64,000 bases of DNA, from positions 868,001 to 932,000 of the forward strand of contig NZ_CP154857.1 in assembly GCF_039614715.1 (NCBI RefSeq). The letters are read 5' to 3'. The notes beneath the pieces are model-generated. The model searched no databases, was not told the origin of the DNA, and worked only from the letters and a program-made list of their open reading frames with translations. How positions within the stretch are numbered: the stretch's first letter is position 1; each line of letters starts with the position of its first letter. Origin of the DNA: Microbacterium sp. AZCO (GTDB lineage: Bacteria > Actinomycetota > Actinomycetes > Actinomycetales > Microbacteriaceae). Shown in pieces: positions 53,217 to 61,976 of the stretch. Position numbers and translations under genes: made by a program.

Positions 53217-54623
53217 ATGATCAGACCCGACTTGAGCCTTCCGATTCCCGAGAGCATCGACGCGGCGCACTTCATCGGCATCGGCGGCTCGGGCATGTCG
53301 GGCCTGGCCCGCATGTTCCTCGAACGGGGCATCCGCGTGTCGGGTTCCGACCGTGCCGACAGCCGGGCACTGCGCGAGCTCGCCGAGCTCGGTGCGACGG
53401 TGTACGTCGGCCACGACGCCGCGAACCTCGCCGACGACGTCGACACCGTCGTGCACACCGGCGCCATCTGGCCCGAGAACCCCGAGTTCCTCCTCGCCAA
53501 GGAGCGGGGGCTCCACGTCATCCACCGCTCGCAGGCGCTGTACTGGCTGATCGGCGGCCGGCGGCTCGTCTCCGTCGCCGGCGCGCACGGCAAGACGACC
53601 TCGACGGGCATGATCGTGACCGCCCTGCGCGACCTCGGCGTCGCGCCGACCTTCGTCAACGGCGGCGTCATCGCGCAGCTCGGGGTGTCGAGCGGCACCG
53701 GCGACGACGACCTGTTCGTCATCGAGGCAGACGAGTCGGACGGCACCTTCCTCCTGTACGACACGTCGATCGCGCTCATCACGAACGTCGACCCGGACCA
53801 CCTCGACCACTGGGGATCGCGCGACGCGTTCTATGCCGCCTTCGCCCGGTTCGCCGACGAGGCGCGCGAAGCGGTCGTCATCTCGTCCGACGACGCCGGC
53901 GCCCGACGGGTCGGGGAGCAGCTCACCCACCCCAGGGTCATCACGTTCGGCGAGGCCGCGGACGCCACCGTGCGGGTGACCGACATCGTGACCGACGGCC
54001 CCGTGTCGTTCCGGCTCACCTACGACGGCGCCTCGGTCGACGCGCGGCTCCCCGTGCCGGGCGCCCACAACGCGATCAACGCCGCCGGCGCGGTCGCCGT
54101 GCTCTTGACCCTCGGCCACGGGCTCGAGCCCGCCGTGCGCGCCGTCGAGGGGTTCGCCGGCACCGTCCGCCGCTTCGAGCTGCACGGGGTGACCCGCGGG
54201 GTCAGCGTCTTCGACGACTACGCCCACCACCCCACCGAGGTCGCCGCGGCCCTGGCCGCCGCCCGCAGCGTCGTCGGCGACGGACGCCTCATCGCGATCC
54301 AGCAGCCGCACACGTATTCGCGGACGCAGGAGATGTACCGCGAGTTCGCCGAGGTGCTCGAGAGGTACGCCGATCACACCGTCATGCTGGACGTGTACGG
54401 CGCGCGTGAGGATCCCGTGCCGGGAGTCACCGGCGAGCTCGTCAGCGGCGCGTTCGACGATGCGAGCCATGTCGCGTACGTTCCCGACTGGCAGGCGGCC
54501 GCCGACTACACGGCGTCCGTCGCCCGCGAGGGGGACTACGTCATCACGCTCGGCTGCGGCGACGTCTACCGGATCATCCCGCAGGTGCTCGACGCGCTCG
54601 CCCGCACGACGCCGGGGGAGTAG
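53217..54623 (+). CDS. murC: UDP-N-acetylmuramate-L-alanine ligase
   Basis: First amino-acid ligase of the muropeptide. The 468 residues show [20 protein letters not shown] near 16, the P-loop [20 protein letters not shown] near 120, [15 protein letters not shown] near 165, [20 protein letters not shown] near 183, and [20 protein letters not shown] near 330, a MurC hallmark. Murein precursor genes and ftsQ follow directly; spacing to ftsQ is five bases. Confidence 0.96.
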   Translation: MIRPDLSLPIPESIDAAHFIGIGGSGMSGLARMFLERGIRVSGSDRADSRALRELAELGATVYVGHDAANLADDVDTVVHTGAIWPENPEFLLAKERGLHVIHRSQALYWLIGGRRLVSVAGAHGKTTSTGMIVTALRDLGVAPTFVNGGVIAQLGVSSGTGDDDLFVIEADESDGTFLLYDTSIALITNVDPDHLDHWGSRDAFYAAFARFADEAREAVVISSDDAGARRVGEQLTHPRVITFGEAADATVRVTDIVTDGPVSFRLTYDGASVDARLPVPGAHNAINAAGAVAVLLTLGHGLEPAVRAVEGFAGTVRRFELHGVTRGVSVFDDYAHHPTEVAAALAAARSVVGDGRLIAIQQPHTYSRTQEMYREFAEVLERYADHTVMLDVYGAREDPVPGVTGELVSGAFDDASHVAYVPDWQAAADYTASVAREGDYVITLGCGDVYRIIPQVLDALARTTPGE

Positions 54624-54628
54624 GCCTC

Positions 54629-55648
54629 ATGCGCCGGCCGACCCCGATCCCGCAGGCGCCGAGCCCCACCGCCGGTGCGTCAGGCGCCGGCGGCGCAGGT
54701 GGCCGTGACGGCGCCACGCCGGCGCGACAGCCGCAGACGTATGAGGCGTCGCCCGGCGTGACGATCTCGCCCGCAGAGCGCGACGAGACCATCGCCCCCG
54801 TCATCCCGATGGCGGCGCCCGCGGCGCTGCCCGACATGGCGCCGGGCGAGCAGGACGCTCCGGACGCTCCGGACGACGCCCCGCCGATCCGCCTCCGTGA
54901 CGTGTGGAAGGCCGCCCGAGCACGCCGCAAGGCGCTGCGTGCCGAGGTCCGCCGCTTCACCGTGCGCCAGCGGCGCCGGCGGATGCTGTGGATCGGGACG
55001 GCGGCATCCCTTCTCCTGCTCGTCCTCACGACGCTCGCGGCGGCCTACAGCCCGCTGTTCGGCGTCGAGCGCATCACGGTCGAGGGCACGTCGCTGCTCG
55101 ACCCGGCCGCTGTCGAGAAGGCCCTCTCGGAGCAGCTCGGCACGCCGCTGCCGCTCGTCGACGAGAGCGCCGTGAAGGCCGACCTCGTCGCCTTCCCGCT
55201 CGTGCAGTCGTACTCGCTCGAGGCGCGGCCGCCGCACGAGCTCGTCGTGCGGATCGTCGAGCGCCTGCCGATCGGGCTCATCAAGACGGCGGCCGGCTAC
55301 ACCCTCGTGGATGCCGCGGGCGTGGCGCTCTCGACGACCGAGACGCCGACCGCGGGCACGCCGCTGCTGACGATCTCGGGCGGAACGTCGTCGGCTGCGT
55401 TCGAGGCCGTGGGACAGGTCATGCGCACGCTGCCGGCCTCCATCCGCGATCAGGTCACGGCCATTGCGGCGTCGACACCGGACGACGTCACCCTGACGCT
55501 CGGCGGCACGAACACCGAGGTCATCTGGGGGAGCGCCGACCAGTCCGCGCTCAAGGCCTTCGTGCTCGAGACGACGATGAAGTCCCGGCCGCCCGCGACC
55601 GTCACGGCGTACGACGTGTCCTCGCCCGCCGCGGTCGTCGTCCGCTGA
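54629..55648 (+). CDS. ftsQ: Cell-division protein FtsQ (POTRA domain)
   Basis: Scaffold of the divisome. The 339 residues start with a disordered, Pro/Ala/Gly-rich cytoplasmic head of about 90 residues, a basic patch ([14 protein letters not shown]) and one membrane helix ([20 protein letters not shown], about 117-138). The POTRA domain begins [20 protein letters not shown] (about 140-215) with [19 protein letters not shown], then the FtsQ beta domain. Topology, length and position before ftsZ settle the call. Confidence 0.92.
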   Translation: MRRPTPIPQAPSPTAGASGAGGAGGRDGATPARQPQTYEASPGVTISPAERDETIAPVIPMAAPAALPDMAPGEQDAPDAPDDAPPIRLRDVWKAARARRKALRAEVRRFTVRQRRRRMLWIGTAASLLLLVLTTLAAAYSPLFGVERITVEGTSLLDPAAVEKALSEQLGTPLPLVDESAVKADLVAFPLVQSYSLEARPPHELVVRIVERLPIGLIKTAAGYTLVDAAGVALSTTETPTAGTPLLTISGGTSSAAFEAVGQVMRTLPASIRDQVTAIAASTPDDVTLTLGGTNTEVIWGSADQSALKAFVLETTMKSRPPATVTAYDVSSPAAVVVR

Positions 55649-55748
55649 CCCCTCGGGGCGTCCGAGCGCACGAATACTCGGCGCGATGTCGCGACACGCC
55701 CAGTCGCGTCCGGGCCGCGTGGATGCCTCCGCATACCTTCGATCTCAG

Positions 55749-55789
55749 GAATTGCATACCGGGCAATTCTTTATACCTCAACTAGAGGT
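55749..55789 (+). promoter_or_regulatory. Two palindromes in the ftsZ upstream region
   Basis: GAATTGC (55749-55755) and GCAATTC (55763-55769) form a perfect inverted repeat with a seven-base spacer; six bases downstream ACCTC (55775-55779) and GAGGT (55785-55789) form a second one with a five-base spacer. The AT-rich TTTATACC lies between them. The 169-base ftsQ-ftsZ gap has no gene; ftsA is absent, as usual in Actinobacteria. Size and symmetry of the first repeat fit a MerR-type operator, and an FtsR homologue is encoded at 23972. Confidence 0.55.
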
Positions 55790-55817
55790 TGAAGGTTCGG
55801 GGAACACGGAGGCCGGC

Positions 55818-56963
55818 ATGAGCCAGAACCAGAACTACCTCGCCGTGATCAAAGTCGTCGGCGTCGGCGGCGGCGGCGTCAACGCGGTCAACCGCATGAT
55901 CGAACTCGGTCTGCGCGGCGTGGAGTTCATCGCGATCAACACCGACGCGCAGGCGCTGCTGATGAGCGATGCCGACGTCAAGCTCGACGTCGGGCGCGAG
56001 CTGACTCGCGGACTCGGTGCGGGCGCCGACCCCGAGGTCGGGCGACGCGCGGCGGAGGATCACGCCGAAGAGATCGAAGAAGCCCTGCGCGGCGCCGACA
56101 TGGTCTTCGTCACCGCTGGGGAAGGCGGTGGCACGGGCACGGGCGGCGCTCCTGTCGTGGCGAAGATCGCGAAGTCGATCGGCGCCCTGACGATCGGTGT
56201 CGTGACCAAGCCCTTCTCGTTCGAGGGCCGTCGCCGCCAGAGCCAGGCCGAGGCCGGCGTCGCCAAGCTGAAGGAAGAGGTCGACACCCTCATCGTGGTG
56301 CCGAACGACCGCCTCCTCGAGATCAGCGACCGCGGCATCTCGATGATCGAGGCGTTCGCCACCGCCGACCAGGTGCTCCTCGCCGGTGTCCAGGGCATCA
56401 CGGACCTCATCACGACGCCCGGTCTCATCAACCTCGACTTCGCCGACGTCAAGTCGGTCATGCAGGGCGCGGGATCCGCGCTCATGGGCATCGGCTCGGC
56501 GCGCGGCGCCGACCGTGCGATCAAGGCGGCGGAGCTCGCCGTCGAATCGCCCCTGCTGGAGGCGTCGATCGAGGGTGCGCACGGCGTGCTGCTCTCGATC
56601 CAGGGTGGATCGAACCTGGGCATCTTCGAGATCAATGACGCGGCGCAGCTCGTCAAGGAGGCCGCGCACCCCGAGGCGAACATCATCTTCGGAACCGTCA
56701 TCGACGACACCCTCGGCGACGAGGTGCGCGTCACCGTCATCGCGGCGGGCTTCGACGGCGGCGAGCCCCAGGCGCGGATCGAGCCGATCTCGGCGGCGCG
56801 CGTCGCTCCCGTGGCTCCTGCCGTGCCGTCGACGCCGGCTCCCGAGGCAGCCAAGGAGCTCGCCGTGGAGCCGCAGCCGGTCCCGGTGGGCGTCACCGCC
56901 GACACGGGCTACGACTCGGCGTTCGGCGACGACGATCTCGATATCCCCGACTTCCTGAAGTAA
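55818..56963 (+). CDS. ftsZ: Cell-division GTPase FtsZ
   Basis: Tubulin-like GTPase forming the Z ring. The 381 residues start with a very short N-tail, then [20 protein letters not shown] near 14, the GTP signature [19 protein letters not shown] near 102, and the T7 loop [20 protein letters not shown] near 205. A variable linker (about 318-370) leads to the conserved C-terminal peptide [10 protein letters not shown], which binds SepF. ATG 55818 has CGGAGG upstream; the longer frame crosses the operator region. Confidence 0.97.
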   Translation: MSQNQNYLAVIKVVGVGGGGVNAVNRMIELGLRGVEFIAINTDAQALLMSDADVKLDVGRELTRGLGAGADPEVGRRAAEDHAEEIEEALRGADMVFVTAGEGGGTGTGGAPVVAKIAKSIGALTIGVVTKPFSFEGRRRQSQAEAGVAKLKEEVDTLIVVPNDRLLEISDRGISMIEAFATADQVLLAGVQGITDLITTPGLINLDFADVKSVMQGAGSALMGIGSARGADRAIKAAELAVESPLLEASIEGAHGVLLSIQGGSNLGIFEINDAAQLVKEAAHPEANIIFGTVIDDTLGDEVRVTVIAAGFDGGEPQARIEPISAARVAPVAPAVPSTPAPEAAKELAVEPQPVPVGVTADTGYDSAFGDDDLDIPDFLK

Positions 56964-57647
56964 GTGAGCGACCTTTCGGGTCGCCTCACGGAGGTCGACG
57001 CCCGGATCGCGGCCGCCGCACGCGCGGCGGGCCGCGATCCCGGGACGCTGACCAGGATCGTCGTGACGAAGTTCCACCCCGCGTCTCTCGTCGACGAGCT
57101 CTACGAGCTCGGTGTGCGCGAGGTGGGCGAGAACCGACAGCAGGAGCTCACCGAGAAGGCGCACGCCGTCGGACCCCGCGACGGCCTGCGGTGGCACTTC
57201 ATCGGGCAGGCGCAGACCAACAAGGCGCGAGCGATCCGGGCGGCGGCATCCGTCGTCCACTCGGTCGACCGCCCGCGACTCGCCGACGCGCTTGATGCGG
57301 CAGGGGAGGGGATGCCGCGGCTCGACGTGCTGCTGCAGATCAACCTCACCGACGACCCCGGGCGCGGCGGTGTCACGCCCGGCGACCTCGAGCAGCTGGC
57401 CGAGCACACCGCCGCGCGCGACACGCTGCGCGTGCGCGGTGTCATGGCCGTCGCGCCGCTCGACGAGCCCCCCGCGGCCGCCTTCGAGCGGCTCGCGCAG
57501 TACAGCGCACTCGTGCGCGCCGTCGTCCCGGACGCCGACTGGATCTCAGCCGGAATGACGGGAGACTTCGCCGAGGCGATCGCGGCAGGTGCGACACACC
57601 TGCGGATCGGCTCGGCAATCACAGGACCCAGACCAGAGCGCCGTTAG
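56964..57647 (+). CDS. PLP-homeostasis protein, YggS/YlmE family
   Basis: COG0325 protein that binds pyridoxal phosphate and buffers it; no racemase activity is expected. The 227 residues are a single alanine-racemase-like barrel with the PLP lysine in [19 protein letters not shown] near 33, [20 protein letters not shown] near 55, [18 protein letters not shown] near 79 and the phosphate-binding [30 protein letters not shown] at the end. The GTG directly abuts the ftsZ TAA, implying coupling. The ftsZ-yggS-sepF-yggT-divIVA order is the Gram-positive standard. Confidence 0.93.
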   Translation: MSDLSGRLTEVDARIAAAARAAGRDPGTLTRIVVTKFHPASLVDELYELGVREVGENRQQELTEKAHAVGPRDGLRWHFIGQAQTNKARAIRAAASVVHSVDRPRLADALDAAGEGMPRLDVLLQINLTDDPGRGGVTPGDLEQLAEHTAARDTLRVRGVMAVAPLDEPPAAAFERLAQYSALVRAVVPDADWISAGMTGDFAEAIAAGATHLRIGSAITGPRPERR

Positions 57648-57690
57648 CCTCGAATCGACGAGGACACGGCGAGCACACACGGAGGATGCG

Positions 57691-58152
57691 ATGTCGAACC
57701 CGCTCAAGAAGACCATGGTCTACCTCGGCCTCGCGGATGAGGAAGAAGTGTATGAAGAGCCCGCTCCCCAGCCCGCGAGCCGCAAGGCCGTGCAGCCCGT
57801 CGAGAAGGCGGCCGCGCCCGTGACCCCGATCCACCGCCCCGCCGTCGTGCGCCAGCCCGCGCCCTCCGCGATCAGCGAGATCCTCACGGTGCACCCCAAG
57901 CAGTACCGCGACGCGCAGGTCATCGCCGAGAACTTCCGTGACGGCATCCCCGTCATCATCAACCTCTCGCAGATGAGCGACGCCGACGCGCGCCGCCTCA
58001 TCGACTTCGCGAGCGGTCTCTCTCTCGGCCTGTACGGCCGCATCGAGCGCGTGACGAGCAAGGTCTTCCTGCTGTCGCCGGAGAGCGTCAACGTGTCCGG
58101 CGACGGCGCGGTCGCCCAGGCCGACCCCGAGTCGGTCCCGTTCGCTCCGTAG
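57691..58152 (+). CDS. sepF: Z-ring membrane anchor SepF
   Basis: Tethers FtsZ to the membrane in the absence of FtsA. The 153 residues have an N-terminal amphipathic start ([20 protein letters not shown]), a Pro/Ala linker of about 45 residues and the SepF core domain from about 65: [63 protein letters not shown] 57691 has GGAGGATGCG upstream. Its TAG stop doubles as the first half of the yggT -10. Confidence 0.94.
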   Translation: MSNPLKKTMVYLGLADEEEVYEEPAPQPASRKAVQPVEKAAAPVTPIHRPAVVRQPAPSAISEILTVHPKQYRDAQVIAENFRDGIPVIINLSQMSDADARRLIDFASGLSLGLYGRIERVTSKVFLLSPESVNVSGDGAVAQADPESVPFAP

Positions 58153-58161
58153 ACTCGAGTC
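58150..58161 (+). promoter_or_regulatory. Leaderless -10 (TAGACT-N6-GTG) of yggT, built on the sepF stop
   Basis: TAGACT (58150-58155) lies six bases before GTG 58162; TAG is the sepF stop codon. Confidence 0.6.
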
Positions 58162-58461
58162 GTGGATGTCATCCGCCTCATCGCAGCGGTCCTCAACACG
58201 CTTCTGCTGATCTACGTCCTCGTGCTGCTCGTGCGGCTCGTCCTGGACTGGATTCCGTTCTTCAACCGCGAATGGCGCCCGAAGGGCGCCGGCCTCGTCG
58301 CCGCCGAAGTCGTCTACACCGTGACCGATCCGCCGCTGAAGCTGTTCCGCCGCTTCATCCCTCCGCTGCGCGTCGGTCAGGTGGCGCTGGACTTCGGATT
58401 CGCCCTCACGATGCTCCTGTGCTTCGTGCTGCTCTCGGTCACGCGGTCGATCGCGGGCTGA
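58162..58461 (+). CDS. YggT/YlmG-family membrane protein
   Basis: A 99-residue protein with two membrane helices (about 4-28 LIAAVLNTLLLIYVLVLLVR and about 74-95 VALDFGFALTMLLCFVLLSV) separated by the conserved loop with DWIPFFNREWRPKGAG and VYTVTDPPLKLFRRFIPPLR. The family is linked to septation and osmotic or nucleoid functions, but its mechanism is unknown. GTG start with a leaderless promoter inside the sepF stop. Confidence 0.9.
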   Translation: MDVIRLIAAVLNTLLLIYVLVLLVRLVLDWIPFFNREWRPKGAGLVAAEVVYTVTDPPLKLFRRFIPPLRVGQVALDFGFALTMLLCFVLLSVTRSIAG

Positions 58462-58545
58462 GAGCGCGCGGGGCCGCGGCATCCATCCATCCGGTTCGCG
58501 CGTCGCACGGCGACACGCGTCCTGCACCTACCGAAGTGCGGCGAC

Positions 58546-58551
58546 TATGCT
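58546..58551 (+). promoter_or_regulatory. -10 of divIVA (TATGCT)
   Basis: TATGCT with CTGCAC (58522-58527) 18 bases upstream as -35 candidate. The predicted leader is about 73 bases and includes a GC-rich hairpin candidate around CCGCCCGCCCCGGGGCGG before the AAAGAGGAATC ribosome binding site. Confidence 0.5.
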
Positions 58552-58630
58552 TTGCTGGGACGGTCCGCCCGCCCCGGGGCGGCACCGCTCCGCAACGCCG
58601 GCGACCTGAGCGCTCGAAAGAGGAATCACA

Positions 58631-59221
58631 ATGGCATTGACCCCCGATGACGTCGTCACCAAGCAGTTCCAGCACGTCCGGTTCAAGGAGGGCTTCGACC
58701 CGGACGAGGTCGACGACTTCCTCGATGAGATCGTCGTCGAGTGGCGCAAGGCCCTCGCCGAGAACGAAGAGCTGAAGAGCAAGCTCGCCGCGTACGAGTC
58801 GGGCAGCGCGCCCGCCGCTGCGGCCCCCGCGCCCGCTCCCGCCCCCGAGCCGACCCCCGCGCCGGCTCCCGCCGTCGCCGAGGGCGCTCCGCCGGCCGCC
58901 GCGAGCGCCGGCATCATCGAGCTCGCCCAGCGTCTGCACGACGAGCACGTCGCCGAGGGCCAGGCGAAGCGCGACCAGCTCATCTCCGACGCCCAGGCGC
59001 AGGCCGCCTCGATCGTCGCCGAGGCCGAGACCAAGGGCCGCGAGGAGCTCGCCCGCCTCGACCGCGAGCGCGCGACGCTCGAGAGCCGCATCACCGAGCT
59101 CCGCCAGTTCGAGCGCGACTACCGTCAGCAGCTGCGCTCCTACATCGAGAGCCACCTGCGCGACCTCGAGACGACGGCGAACGCATCGGGACCGACTCCG
59201 GTCTCGGCCATCGGCCTCTAG
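58631..59221 (+). CDS. divIVA: Polar growth/septum protein DivIVA (Wag31)
   Basis: Curvature-sensing coiled-coil scaffold for polar growth. The 196 residues start MALTPDDVVTKQFQHVRFKE, then GFDPDEVDDFLDEIVVEWRK, the lipid-binding N-domain (1-60). A Pro/Ala insert follows (about 58-92), and a long coiled coil (about 95-185, DEHVAEGQAKRDQLISDAQA, ELARLDRERATLESRITELR). The insert length is variable between genera. In mycobacteria Wag31 is a PknA/PknB substrate; a comparable Thr near 70-75 is not evident. Confidence 0.94.
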   Translation: MALTPDDVVTKQFQHVRFKEGFDPDEVDDFLDEIVVEWRKALAENEELKSKLAAYESGSAPAAAAPAPAPAPEPTPAPAPAVAEGAPPAAASAGIIELAQRLHDEHVAEGQAKRDQLISDAQAQAASIVAEAETKGREELARLDRERATLESRITELRQFERDYRQQLRSYIESHLRDLETTANASGPTPVSAIGL

Positions 59222-59230
59222 GCCCAGCCT

Positions 59231-59860
59231 TTGACAGGCCGAGCCCCCCTTCGACAGGCGGCGGCCGGCATCATCATCGCGATCCTCGCGGTGCTGGTGC
59301 TGGCCGCCGACCAGTTCACGAAGTACCTCGCGATCGAGAACCTGCCCCCCGAGGAGCCGGTCCACGTCATCGGGGACTTCCTGATCTTCTATCTGATCCG
59401 CAACTCCGGCGCGGCGTTCTCGCTCGGCGAGAACGTCACCTGGGTCTTCACCATCGCCCTCGCGGTCGTCGCCGTCGTGATCGTCTGGCTCGCCGCGACG
59501 CGGGTGAAGTCGCGGCTCTGGGCCGTCGCCCTCGGCCTTCTGCTGGGTGGAGTGCTCGGCAACCTCACCGACCGGCTGTTCCGCGAGCCCGGCTTCGCCG
59601 TCGGGCACGTGGTCGACTTCATCAACACGCCGTGGCTCATGCCGGCGATCTACAACGTCGCCGACATCTTCATCGTCTCGATGATGATCGCGATCGCGCT
59701 CCTCGTGCTCGCCGGTCCGCACCTCGACGGAACGCGTCCCCGCAAGGAGGACGACAAGGCGAAGGATGCCGCAGCCGACGGCACCGCCGAACCCGGCGCC
59801 CGCTCGAGCGACACCGACGGAACGGATGCTCCGGCCGGGGCATCCGGATCCCAGGACTGA
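59231..59860 (+). CDS. lspA: Lipoprotein signal peptidase (signal peptidase II)
   Basis: Cleaves signal peptides of diacylated prolipoproteins. The 209 residues have four membrane helices and the conserved motifs [13 protein letters not shown] near 27, [11 protein letters not shown] near 56, [12 protein letters not shown] near 100 (catalytic Asp) and [11 protein letters not shown] near 133 (second Asp). A disordered acidic tail of about 50 residues is added. TTG 59231 is the only start between the divIVA stop, which is in the same frame nine bases upstream, and the first helix. The start region holds TTTGACAGGC and TTCGACAGGC, a short repeat. Confidence 0.91.
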   Translation: MTGRAPLRQAAAGIIIAILAVLVLAADQFTKYLAIENLPPEEPVHVIGDFLIFYLIRNSGAAFSLGENVTWVFTIALAVVAVVIVWLAATRVKSRLWAVALGLLLGGVLGNLTDRLFREPGFAVGHVVDFINTPWLMPAIYNVADIFIVSMMIAIALLVLAGPHLDGTRPRKEDDKAKDAAADGTAEPGARSSDTDGTDAPAGASGSQD

Positions 59861-59861
59861 C

Positions 59862-60782
59862 GTGGACTCGCGCAGCCTGCCCGTGCCCGACGGGCTCGAC
59901 GGCGTGAGGGTCGACGCGGCCCTCGCCAAGATGCTCGGCTTCTCGCGCACCTTCGCGGCCGAGGTCGCCGAGGCAGGCGGCGTGCGACTCGACGGCAGAC
60001 TGCTCGCGAAGTCGGACAAGCTGCGCGGCGGCGGCTGGCTCGAGGTCGAGTGGGAGGCGCGCCGCGAGCCCGAGATCATCCCGGTGGACGTGGCCGATCT
60101 CGGCATCGTCTACGACGACGACGACATCGTCGTGGTCGACAAACCCGCGGGCGTCGCGGCCCACCCCTCCGTGGGCTGGGAGGGACCGACTGTCCTCGGC
60201 GCCCTCGCAGCGGGCGGCTTCCGCATCGCCACGACGGGCGCCGCGGAGCGGCAGGGCGTCGTGCACCGGCTCGATGTCGGGACGAGCGGACTCATGGTCG
60301 TCGCCAAGACCGAGCGGGCATACACGGCGCTCAAGCGCGCGTTCAAGGAGCGCGAGGTCGACAAGATCTACCACGCGGTCGTGCAGGGGCATCCCGATCC
60401 GCTCGCCGGAACGATCGACGCGCCCATCGGCCGGCATCCCACCCACTCGTGGAAGTTCGCCGTGACACCGGCCGGCAAGGACTCCGTCACGCACTACGAG
60501 ACGCTCGAGGCGTTCCCCGGTGCGTCGCTGCTCGAGATCCATCTCGAGACAGGGCGGACGCACCAGATCCGGGTGCACATGGCGGCGCACCGGCATCCCT
60601 GTGTCGGCGACCCCCTGTACGGCGCCGACCCGACCCTCTCGGCGCGGCTCGGGCTCACGCGTCAGTGGCTGCACGCGCACGAGCTCTCGTTCGCGCATCC
60701 CCTCAGTGGCGACTGGGTGACGTTCACGTCGGACTACCCTGCCGACCTCGCGCACGCGCTGGCGGTGCTGCGCGGCGACTGA
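59862..60782 (+). CDS. RluD-family 23S rRNA pseudouridine synthase
   Basis: The 306 residues carry an N-terminal S4 RNA-binding domain (about 12-70, [20 protein letters not shown]) and the RluA/RluD catalytic domain: [20 protein letters not shown] near 84, catalytic Asp in [20 protein letters not shown] near 132, [20 protein letters not shown] near 232. Most similar to RluD (helix 69) by layout; the target cannot be fixed from sequence. GTG 59862, one base after the lspA TGA, so they form an operon as in many bacteria. Confidence 0.9.
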   Translation: MDSRSLPVPDGLDGVRVDAALAKMLGFSRTFAAEVAEAGGVRLDGRLLAKSDKLRGGGWLEVEWEARREPEIIPVDVADLGIVYDDDDIVVVDKPAGVAAHPSVGWEGPTVLGALAAGGFRIATTGAAERQGVVHRLDVGTSGLMVVAKTERAYTALKRAFKEREVDKIYHAVVQGHPDPLAGTIDAPIGRHPTHSWKFAVTPAGKDSVTHYETLEAFPGASLLEIHLETGRTHQIRVHMAAHRHPCVGDPLYGADPTLSARLGLTRQWLHAHELSFAHPLSGDWVTFTSDYPADLAHALAVLRGD

Positions 60783-60827
60783 AGCGATCCCACGCGACTC
60801 ACGAACGGCTCGTGTCGGCGGCGGGGG

Positions 60828-60839
60828 CAGACTGGGGCG
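60828..60839 (+). promoter_or_regulatory. Probable leaderless -10 (CAGACT-N6-ATG)
   Basis: CAGACT (60828-60833), one base off the recurrent TAGACT, lies six bases before ATG 60840. Confidence 0.4.
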
Positions 60840-61430
60840 ATGACGATCGACGTGCGTCCGGCGACCGTCTTCGACGACGTCGCGACGATGGTCGGGCCGA
60901 AGAAGCCGACGTCGAACGTCTGCTGGTGCCTGAGCTACCGCATCCCGTCGAAGGAGAACCTCGGTCTGCAGGGGCCGGCCCGCGGCGAGAAGGTGCGCGA
61001 GCTCATGGCGCAGGGGCCGCCCGGCGTGCTCGCCTACGACGGCGACGAGGTCGTCGGGTGGGCCGCGGTGCACCGACGGGCCGACACGTCGTTCGCGACG
61101 AACCGGAAGATCCCGCGGGTCGACGACCTCGACGTGTGGTCGGTGTGGTGCATCCGCGTGCGACCGGGTCACCGCGGCGGCGGCATCTCGCACGCCCTGC
61201 TCGACGGAGCCGTGGACTTCGCGCGAGCCGGCGGCGCGCCGGCGATCGAGGGGTACCCCGTCGACAACGCCGGCGAGAAGGTCGATCTCACGATGGCCTA
61301 CGTCGGCACCAAGGGGCTTTTCGAGAAGGCCGGCTTCACCGAGGCGGCGGCGACGACCTCGGTGCTGAACGGCTTCCCGCGTGTCGTGATGCGCCTGGAC
61401 CTGCGGCCGTCGCGGAGCGCACCGCGCTAG
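60840..61430 (+). CDS. GNAT-family acetyltransferase
   Basis: A 196-residue acetyl-CoA-dependent N-acyltransferase. The N-terminal part has a WCLSYR segment (SNVCWCLSYRIP) typical of a small actinobacterial GNAT group; the acetyl-CoA motif A is WCIRVRPGHRGGGISHALLD near 101-120 (R-x-x-G-x-G as HRGGGI), and motif B FEKAGFTEA near 165. Substrate unknown. It ends 19 bases from the convergent Nudix gene. Confidence 0.82.
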   Translation: MTIDVRPATVFDDVATMVGPKKPTSNVCWCLSYRIPSKENLGLQGPARGEKVRELMAQGPPGVLAYDGDEVVGWAAVHRRADTSFATNRKIPRVDDLDVWSVWCIRVRPGHRGGGISHALLDGAVDFARAGGAPAIEGYPVDNAGEKVDLTMAYVGTKGLFEKAGFTEAAATTSVLNGFPRVVMRLDLRPSRSAPR

Positions 61431-61449
61431 GTCGGCCGCGGCAGCGGCG

Positions 61450-61926
61450 TCAACGTCCGCCGAGGAAGCGGGCGGCGACCTCGCCCGAGGTCGCGGCGGC
61501 GATGCGCGCCGACATGTCCCCCAGCTCGAGGTCGGGGAGCGCATCGAGGTCGTACCAGCCCACCTCGGTCATCTCGCCGTCGGCGGGGTACGGGTCGCCC
61601 GAGAGCCAGTCGCACAGGAAGGTGAGGTCGAGGTAGTCGGACTGATCGCCGTTGCCGTACGTGACCCGCGGGATCTGGTGCACGAGGGCGAGCCGGACGG
61701 CTCGCGCGTGGACGCCCGCCTCCTCCAGCGTCTCGCGGACGGCGGCGTCGGCGGGCTCCTCGCCCGGGTCGACGATGCCCGTGATGGGCGTCAGGCGTCC
61801 GTTGTCGCTGCGGCGCCCGAGGAGCACCCGGCCCTCGTGGAGGACGACCGCGGTGACGCCGACGAGGGGCAGCGGGTCGGTGCCCACCTTCTCCCTCAAC
61901 GTGAGGATGAACTCGGGTGTGGGCAT
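61450..61926 (-). CDS. Nudix hydrolase
   Basis: A 158-residue Nudix protein. The box GIVDPGEEPADAAVRETLEE plus AGV (about 50-72) has the full G-x5-E-x7-R-E-U-x-E-E-x-G-U pattern, so metal and catalytic residues are intact. LHEGRVLLGRRSDNGRLTPI precedes it, as in MutT-like sanitising enzymes. ATG 61926 is preferred over the longer frame because TATCGT lies exactly six bases upstream. Divergent from dnaE with only 50 bases between the starts. Confidence 0.87.
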   Translation of the reverse strand: MPTPEFILTLREKVGTDPLPLVGVTAVVLHEGRVLLGRRSDNGRLTPITGIVDPGEEPADAAVRETLEEAGVHARAVRLALVHQIPRVTYGNGDQSDYLDLTFLCDWLSGDPYPADGEMTEVGWYDLDALPDLELGDMSARIAAATSGEVAARFLGGR

Positions 61927-61938
61927 GTCGCCACGATA
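61927..61938 (-). promoter_or_regulatory. Leaderless -10 (TATCGT-N6-ATG) of the Nudix gene
   Basis: Minus-strand TATCGT (61938-61933), six bases before ATG 61926. Confidence 0.6.
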
Positions 61939-61964
61939 GCGGCGGAGTGTCGGTGGGTCCTTCG

Positions 61965-61976
61965 TAGACTCGGGAC
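61965..61976 (+). promoter_or_regulatory. Leaderless -10 (TAGACT-N6-GTG) of dnaE
   Basis: TAGACT (61965-61970), six bases before GTG 61977; 26 bases separate it from the divergent Nudix -10. Confidence 0.6.

Noticed and set aside
58552..58630. Riboswitch in the divIVA leader
   Set aside because: The leader is short and GC-rich with simple hairpins; no aptamer signature recognised.
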